DNA of 6,626 nt. It comes from Burkholderiaceae bacterium (lineage in GTDB: Bacteria; Pseudomonadota; Gammaproteobacteria; Burkholderiales; Burkholderiaceae). Shown here one piece after another: positions 6,556-6,626 of this stretch. Location: NCBI GenBank assembly GCA_947374315.1, contig CANCBK010000084.1, positions 1 to 6,626 on the forward strand, written 5' to 3'. The position numbers and the translations under genes are program-made. Position 1 is the first letter of the stretch; each line of letters begins with the position of its first letter. A model generated the notes under the pieces. It did no database searches. It was not told the DNA's origin and was given only the letters and a program-made list of their open reading frames with translations.

Positions 6556-6626
6556 CTGTCACTTAAATCAGAACCAATAGCCTCTTTTAGCCCACTGTAC
6601 CAACAGATTAAGGTGATGATTTTGGC
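6556..6626 (+). CDS. GntR-family transcriptional regulator, N-terminal part only
   Basis: Only the first 23 codons are in the window, and the gene runs off the right edge. The visible part, starting at CTG, reads (M)SLKSEPIASFSPLYQQIKVMIL. The stretch PLYQQIKxxIL is the first helix of the GntR winged-helix DNA-binding domain. The effector domain is outside the window, so the subfamily (FadR, HutC or other) cannot be told. An in-frame TGA at 6535-6537 limits the start. The later GTG (6613) and ATG (6616) would cut into the first helix, so CTG 6556 with GGAG five bases upstream is preferred. The gene is divergent from mdh across 151 bp and probably regulates that promoter. A link to TCA-cycle genes further right is plausible from Burkholderiales gene order but cannot be seen here. 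Confidence 0.75.
   Translation, partial: MSLKSEPIASFSPLYQQIKVMIL

Noticed and set aside
1..6626. A novel defence, mobile or biosynthetic system
   Set aside because: All frames with coding character are accounted for by housekeeping families. No repeats, integrase, transposase, toxin-antitoxin pair or abrupt composition change was seen.

Overview
This is an ordinary core-genome stretch of a betaproteobacterium. Gene content and order point to Burkholderiales. The moderate, rather AT-leaning base composition and the tight gene packing suggest a Polynucleobacter-like freshwater bacterium. That assignment rests on recognising the protein families (a 329-residue mdh next to a divergent GntR gene, the family DUF2863, YaaA), not on a database search. 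I see no mobile element, CRISPR array, tRNA, rRNA or phage gene, and no convincing undescribed multi-gene system.

Layout. (1) 31-2844, minus strand: a three-gene block read from right to left. It holds a methionine-aminotransferase-like PLP enzyme, a Nu-class glutathione transferase (YfcG/YghU type) with a GTG start, and a 3-hydroxybutyryl-CoA dehydrogenase. The gaps are 20 bp and 1 bp, so it is probably one transcript. (2) 2845-2912: a short divergent promoter region. (3) 2913-4912, plus strand: yaaA (peroxide stress protein) followed 11 bp later by a DUF2863 gene, probably a second operon. (4) 4913-5027: the convergent gap, holding one strong perfectly palindromic terminator that can serve both sides. 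(5) 5028-6404, minus strand: mdh followed by a small secreted protein with two cysteines. The ribosome-binding site of the small gene overlaps the mdh stop codon. (6) 6405-6555: a divergent control region with a good promoter for mdh and a 12-bp perfect palindrome that looks like an operator. (7) 6556-6626, plus strand: the first 23 codons of a GntR-family regulator, apparently starting at CTG.

Functionally the window combines central carbon metabolism (malate dehydrogenase under probable GntR control), fatty-acid or hydroxybutyrate redox chemistry, amino-acid transamination, and thiol/peroxide protection (GST and YaaA). The points most worth following up are the operator-like palindrome between mdh and gntR, the CTG start of gntR, the start correction of the hydroxybutyryl-CoA dehydrogenase, and the small exported protein coupled to mdh.
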